Source: Gemmatimonadota bacterium (GTDB lineage Bacteria > Gemmatimonadota > Gemmatimonadetes > JACCXV01 > JAHWKZ01). From it: 10,097 nucleotides of DNA. The position numbers were made by a program, and so were the translations under genes. Shown here one piece after another: positions 7,047 through 10,097 of this stretch; the stretch's first letter is position 1, and every line of letters begins with the position of its first letter. The stretch spans positions 1 to 10,097 of the forward strand of contig JAHWKZ010000046.1 in assembly GCA_019347645.1 (NCBI GenBank). The letters run 5' to 3'. The notes below the pieces were generated by a model. It saw nothing but the letters and a program-made list of their open reading frames with translations, ran no database searches and was not told the DNA's origin.

Positions 7047-7106
7047 GGGCCCTCGACGCCGAAGGGCCCTCGCGCGAGCGCCTCCGTCGGCCTACCTTCG
7101 AGGGCC
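7047..7106. promoter_or_regulatory. Divergent promoter region with repeated GGGCCCTCG motif
   Basis: This 60-bp spacer must start both the leftward NRAMP-like gene and the rightward lipoprotein gene. It holds a 9-bp direct repeat GGGCCCTCG at 7047-7055 and 7064-7072 (17 bases apart, start to start), an inverted copy CGAGGGCC at 7099-7106, and the 10-bp palindrome CTCGCGCGAG at 7069-7078. The left copy doubles as the ribosome-binding region of the transporter (GAGGG on the minus strand). TACCTT at 7093-7098 could be a -10 box for the lipoprotein gene. Repeats at this spacing could be an operator for a shared regulator, but GC-rich DNA yields such matches readily. Confidence 0.35.
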
Positions 7107-7610
7107 ATGGCTCGTCTCCCTCTCGCGTCCCTCCGGTGGATCGCCGGACCCGCTCTCGCGGTCCTCATGACCGGTTGCGCTTCGACCTCCCCTACGGTCG
7201 AGAGCTCGGAGGCGGCGCCGCTCCGGGGAATCGACTTCCGGGGCGAACGGATCGAAGGGTCGGCAACGGACCCGGTCCGGGCCTTCGTCACCATCGCCAA
7301 TCGACGATCGACTCCGGTCACGCTGAGCTTCCCCGACCCTTGCGTGGCGCTCCTGCGCGTGTACGAGGAACGGGGGGGACGGCTCGCCCCGGTATGGGAT
7401 CAGGCGACCGCCGCCGATTGTACGGGTGAGCCGGTGGCGATGGGGCTCGCGCCCGGCGCGGAGCATCGCGTGGAGATCGCCCCCGCGACCATGGAGACGA
7501 TCCTCGATGGTTCGGTCCCGCCGGGGCGCTACCGGCTGACGGCCTATCTCCGTCCGGAGAGCCGGATCATCGAGATCGAGGTGGGCGAGGTCGAGCTGAC
7601 GTCGCGTTAG
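7107..7610 (+). CDS. Small lipoprotein with BsuPI-like beta-sandwich domain
   Basis: 167 residues. The N-terminus has basic residues, a hydrophobic stretch (about 11-21) and VLMTGC at 19-24, so Cys24 is a probable lipid-attachment site; Met at -3 makes the lipobox slightly unusual. After a short Ser/Thr linker, residues about 50-165 form an all-beta pattern: FVTIANRRSTPVTLSF (60-75), a Trp97 segment, GLAPGAEHRVEI (113-124) and PPGRYRLTAYL (138-148). This resembles the BsuPI-type domain named after the Bacillus intracellular proteinase inhibitor, though most bacterial relatives are uncharacterised lipoproteins. Cys79 and Cys105 could form a disulfide. Only GAGGG, two bases from the ATG, precedes the start, so ribosome binding is poor or the mRNA is leaderless from TACCTT at 7093-7098. 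It is divergent from the NRAMP-like gene, and its stop is 9 bases from that of the facing gene. Domain assignment moderate. Confidence 0.85.
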   Translation: MARLPLASLRWIAGPALAVLMTGCASTSPTVESSEAAPLRGIDFRGERIEGSATDPVRAFVTIANRRSTPVTLSFPDPCVALLRVYEERGGRLAPVWDQATAADCTGEPVAMGLAPGAEHRVEIAPATMETILDGSVPPGRYRLTAYLRPESRIIEIEVGEVELTSR

Positions 7611-7619
7611 GACGGGCTC

Positions 7620-8249
7620 CTATCGGACCGCGTAGACGACGGTGATCTTGCTGCTCGTGTTCAGCAGTTGGTCGGCCTGGTCCTGAAGCCCGGCGCTCCG
7701 CAGGTCGCGGATCAGCGGGTCGTTCCGCTGCATTCTCCAGCTCGAGATCACGACGATCGGCTCCCCCCGCTGGTCGAGCAGGCGCTCGATGTCCTGGGCG
7801 GTCGTCGCCGCGCTCAGCGTGGTACCGGGGGTCAGACCGTAGGCCACCAGGTCCTCGCCCGCCACAGCGACCTCCACCCGGCGGCTCGGGTCGAGCTGGT
7901 TGTCGTAGAACTCCGCCACCTCGGCCACGGTCATCGGCGAGGCGTATTCGATCTTGGCGAGCCTGCCGCCCTCGGACGGGCGGGACTCGACCGCGTAGCC
8001 ACCCGGCGGCGAGGGCGCTCCCGTGGCGGCGGGCGACGTGGCGGCAGTGGGCTCGCCCCCCGTCGTCGTCGCTTCCTCCGCGGGCGCGGTGTCCGTCTCG
8101 TCGACCGCTCCATCCCCGGCGCCGCCTCCCGGCGTCATCGCCGTCGTATCCTCGACGGGAGCGGTGTCCTGGGGTCCGGGTTCCTCTTCGCCGCCGCAGG
8201 CGAGCGCGACTACGAGCAACGCGCAGAACGGAATCGACCATCTCCTCAC
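7620..8249 (-). CDS. Exported Thr/Ala/Glu-rich protein of unknown function (probable lipoprotein)
   Basis: 209 residues from a GTG preceded by GGAGGAGG with a five-base spacer, a very strong ribosome-binding site. Residues 1-18 form a signal sequence (RRW, hydrophobic core, VALAC). Cys18 may be lipidated, but Ala at -3 is a weak lipobox. Residues 19-85 are a low-complexity linker rich in Glu, Thr, Ala, Pro and Gly, a typical tether. Residues about 86-209 are a compact mixed alpha/beta domain: AKIEYASPMTVAEVAEFYDN (98-117) begins a strand-then-helix pattern, EPIVVISSWR (163-172) is a buried strand, and the end (KITVVYAVR) is another. I do not recognise the family. The pattern is reminiscent of exported proteins that place a helix against a sheet, but no catalytic motif is visible. 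It lies 43 bases downstream of the second NRAMP-like gene with no terminator between, so the two are probably co-transcribed. Confidence 0.88.
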   Translation of the reverse strand: MRRWSIPFCALLVVALACGGEEEPGPQDTAPVEDTTAMTPGGGAGDGAVDETDTAPAEEATTTGGEPTAATSPAATGAPSPPGGYAVESRPSEGGRLAKIEYASPMTVAEVAEFYDNQLDPSRRVEVAVAGEDLVAYGLTPGTTLSAATTAQDIERLLDQRGEPIVVISSWRMQRNDPLIRDLRSAGLQDQADQLLNTSSKITVVYAVR

Positions 8250-8292
8250 GGTTTCCTCCTCCGGAATGCTGGATCCTTTGTCCGTCTGGACA

Positions 8293-10017
8293 TCAATCTA
8301 ACGCCCGTCCCCGACCGAACACAGGCGGCGCGGTCCGCCACACCACCCAACCGAGCGAGACGAGCCACAATCCGTAGGCGAGGATCCGCACCGGATGGGG
8401 CTCGATCGAGGTCACCGCGTCTCCGGCCGCGCCGAGCCTCCCGAGGGCGACCCGCGAGACCGTCTCGGCGGTGAACCACCCCCAGAGCACGATCGCCCAC
8501 CACATTCCGACCAGCTTCCATCGCGGCATCCGGAGCGGGGCCGGCAGGTAGGCGCTGTTCAGCACCGCGATGGCGGCCGCGAAGGCGTACATCGAGGCGA
8601 TGGTGAACGGGCCGGCGATCAGGACGAGGAAGTTGGGCTCGAGCGCCTCCACGTCCTCGCCGAGGCTCCAGGAGACGCCGATGACGGCCACGCTCGCGAG
8701 GACGAACACGGTGAGGAGGACGAGGAAGGTGCGCTTCAGCGTCCAGCCGCGCTTCCGCCCGATCCGCTCGAAGACGATATCCCCGGTGATCCGCGTCACC
8801 GTGTCGACGATCCCGACCTGGGTGGAGAACAGCACGAAGGCCCCGCCGAGCAGGAACAGGACGGCGAGCCAGGCGCCGGCGCGCTCCTCGAGCACCCGGG
8901 CCTGTGCGAGGACGGTGCCGTCGAGGTTTCCGGCGAGGTCGATCCTCCCGGTCCCGATCGTCGCCCCCACGAGGAGCGTGGTGATCACCACGCTCAGCAG
9001 GATCAGCAGCACGAACGTGGAGAGGAGCTCCCGCTCGGCGAGGCCCATCCAGCCCCGGAAGCGCTCCACGGCGACCCGGATCCCGGCGGAGAACGCGAAG
9101 CCGGGGGTCTGGAGCGGCTCGTTCTTTCCGCGGATGCCCGCGATCCGACCCTGGTAGGCGCTCATTCCGAAGCCTTTGTCGCGAATCCACAGCGACTGCG
9201 CCAGCAGGAGGGTTCCTCCGCTGCCGGCGTACGCCACCGCGATCAGGAGCGTGGGGAACTGCTCCCCCGACAGGAGCGCCTCCGGCGCCGATCCGATCGA
9301 CGCGGCGCCCTTCGCCAGGGCGGCGACGTCGCCTGGGAGGATGCCAGCCGCGAGCAACGCGACCAACAGCAGCGGGAAGAAGAGCAGGACCAGGACGATC
9401 TCGAACTTCTCGAGCGCGTTGTAGACGATCCTCGAAAGCGCCAGCGCCGCCCAGATGAACGCCATCATGAGGAGCGCGAGCGGCTGCCATGCGGTCAGCG
9501 CCTCCTCGCCGGCGAGGGCGTTGACCGTCAGTCGGGTAAAGTTGGCGGATTGGGAGGCCCAGCCGGGCCAGAAGAACGAAAGGAGCGTGGCGACGAGGAA
9601 GAACCACGGCCAGAACGGCCTCCGCGTCAGCCGTCCCATGCCGGACAGGACCGACTCCCCGGTAGCCAGGCTCCACCGCTCGATCTCGCTGATCACGACG
9701 AACTGGGTGAGCACCCCGATCCAGAACAGCCACCAGATCGAGAAGCCGTTGACGGCGATGAGGTTCGGCCACAGGAGGAACTCGCCGGCGCCGAGGCCCA
9801 TCCCCAGGGCGATCACCGAGGGTCCGATCACGTCCCGCAGGCGAGGGACGCGGGGGACCTCGTCGTACCGCCTGAGCGCGGCCCCATGGCCGGGGAGGGG
9901 GAAGTCGGCGGTGGCCGGCGCTTCCGGGAGCGACGCCGGGTCGAGCGGACGGTAGACCCCGTCGCGGTAGGCGACTCCCTCGTCGTGCGGGCAGTGGATA
10001 TCCGGGTCTCGCGCCAC
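8293..10017 (-). CDS. NRAMP-superfamily transporter with GAGE motif, extended form
   Basis: 574 residues from the GTG at 10017, chosen because GGAGG lies five bases upstream. A GTG at 10044 is in frame but has no ribosome-binding site and sits inside a plausible -10 box. A soluble N-terminus of about 65 residues (with CPHDEG at 9-14) precedes some twelve membrane segments. Helix 1 reads IGPSVIALGMGLGAGEFLLW: the NRAMP-like GPS opening with GAGE (76-79) in place of DPGN. The helix-6 region reads AYAGSGGTLLLAQ then IRDKGFGM (262-285), a pattern I associate with a long NRAMP-related subfamily annotated as divalent metal transporters, rather than the canonical MPHxxxxHS. Glu79 could serve as a metal or proton site in place of the missing Asp; that is inference. 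It heads a two-gene unit with the unknown exported protein downstream. It differs clearly from the other NRAMP-like gene in the window, so it is not a recent duplicate. Substrate unknown. Confidence 0.85.
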   Translation of the reverse strand: MARDPDIHCPHDEGVAYRDGVYRPLDPASLPEAPATADFPLPGHGAALRRYDEVPRVPRLRDVIGPSVIALGMGLGAGEFLLWPNLIAVNGFSIWWLFWIGVLTQFVVISEIERWSLATGESVLSGMGRLTRRPFWPWFFLVATLLSFFWPGWASQSANFTRLTVNALAGEEALTAWQPLALLMMAFIWAALALSRIVYNALEKFEIVLVLLFFPLLLVALLAAGILPGDVAALAKGAASIGSAPEALLSGEQFPTLLIAVAYAGSGGTLLLAQSLWIRDKGFGMSAYQGRIAGIRGKNEPLQTPGFAFSAGIRVAVERFRGWMGLAERELLSTFVLLILLSVVITTLLVGATIGTGRIDLAGNLDGTVLAQARVLEERAGAWLAVLFLLGGAFVLFSTQVGIVDTVTRITGDIVFERIGRKRGWTLKRTFLVLLTVFVLASVAVIGVSWSLGEDVEALEPNFLVLIAGPFTIASMYAFAAAIAVLNSAYLPAPLRMPRWKLVGMWWAIVLWGWFTAETVSRVALGRLGAAGDAVTSIEPHPVRILAYGLWLVSLGWVVWRTAPPVFGRGRALD

Positions 10018-10027
10018 GTCTCCCTCC
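10018..10027 (-). promoter_or_regulatory. Ribosome-binding site deciding the start at 10017
   Basis: GGAGG (10027-10023) followed by GAGAC (10022-10018) places a consensus Shine-Dalgarno five bases before the GTG at 10017. The alternative GTG, nine codons upstream, has nothing comparable in front of it. This is the reason for preferring the 574-residue protein over a 583-residue one. Confidence 0.65.
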
Positions 10028-10040
10028 GGCAGCGGGCACC

Positions 10041-10070
10041 ACACTACTTCGCCGCGCGGGGCGCCCGCAA
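10041..10070 (-). promoter_or_regulatory. Candidate promoter of the long NRAMP-like gene
   Basis: On the minus strand TTGCGG (10070-10065) and TAGTGT (10046-10041) are separated by 18 bases, near the ideal spacing for a sigma70-type promoter. The -10 fits TANNNT and the -35 keeps TTG. Transcription would begin about 7 bases downstream, leaving a short leader that contains the GGAGG (10027-10023) and the GTG at 10017. An in-frame TGA at 10086-10084 limits any longer protein. Three matching bases in the -35 is modest evidence. Confidence 0.35.
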
Positions 10071-10097
10071 GGCGAACCCGGGCTCAATCGCCGCCTT

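Noticed and set aside
3021..7106. A 4.6-kb plus-strand open frame running antisense to or out of frame with five genes
   Set aside because: Only its last 168 codons (7107-7610) look like a real protein. The rest is Arg/Gly/Glu-rich and lacks domains, and it opposes well-supported genes. It is a by-product of strong third-position GC bias.
8279..8292. TGTCC/GGACA mini-hairpin between the long NRAMP-like gene and the downstream gene
   Set aside because: A 5-bp stem with no T-run is too weak for a terminator and expected by chance. The two genes are treated as co-transcribed.
8246..10087. A 613-codon minus-strand frame overlapping the long NRAMP-like gene
   Set aside because: The translation is Arg/Pro/Gly-rich with no membrane pattern, while the alternative frame gives a clean polytopic transporter.

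Overview
The window is about 10 kb of very GC-rich bacterial DNA with tightly packed genes. Many start codons are GTG and most spacers are under 130 bases. Signal peptides, lipoprotein-type N-termini and several polytopic membrane proteins point to a bacterium that exports proteins. The gene mix (short PhoA-type phosphatase, patatin, Asp-box/M23 protein, NRAMP relatives with altered metal-site motifs) would suit a high-GC environmental lineage such as Gemmatimonadota or Acidobacteriota. That placement is a guess from general familiarity; no marker gene is present. I see no rRNA, tRNA, CRISPR array, insertion sequence or phage gene.

Layout. Positions 1-287 hold no convincing gene but contain two neighbouring perfect 12-bp inverted repeats. 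Positions 288-4460 carry a minus-strand run of three genes, read from right to left: a secreted PhoA-family alkaline phosphatase (4460-3357), a membrane-anchored patatin-like phospholipase (3323-1791), and a protein with Asp-box repeats, an M23 peptidase domain and a C-terminal beta-sandwich (1781-288). The gaps are 33 and 9 bases, so the three are probably one operon. A 124-bp divergent spacer separates them from an AI-2E-family permease on the plus strand (4585-5718).

The permease runs tail to tail into a minus-strand NRAMP-superfamily transporter (7046-5730). A 60-bp divergent spacer with repeated motifs lies between that transporter and a small plus-strand lipoprotein with a BsuPI-like fold (7107-7610). 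This converges, with 9 bases between, on a minus-strand pair: a second, different NRAMP-superfamily transporter (10017-8293) followed by an unrecognised Thr/Ala/Glu-rich exported protein (8249-7620).

How the genes may work together. The left operon joins a phosphomonoesterase, a lipid acyl hydrolase and a putative cell-wall peptidase, which would fit envelope remodelling or nutrient release; this is inference from adjacency. The right half holds two transporters that look NRAMP-like but lack the canonical DPGN metal-site motif (GASH and GAGE in its place), each beside a small exported protein of unknown job. Their substrates cannot be told from sequence. This is the most interesting part of the window. 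I found no clear sign of a defence system or other wholly new machinery.
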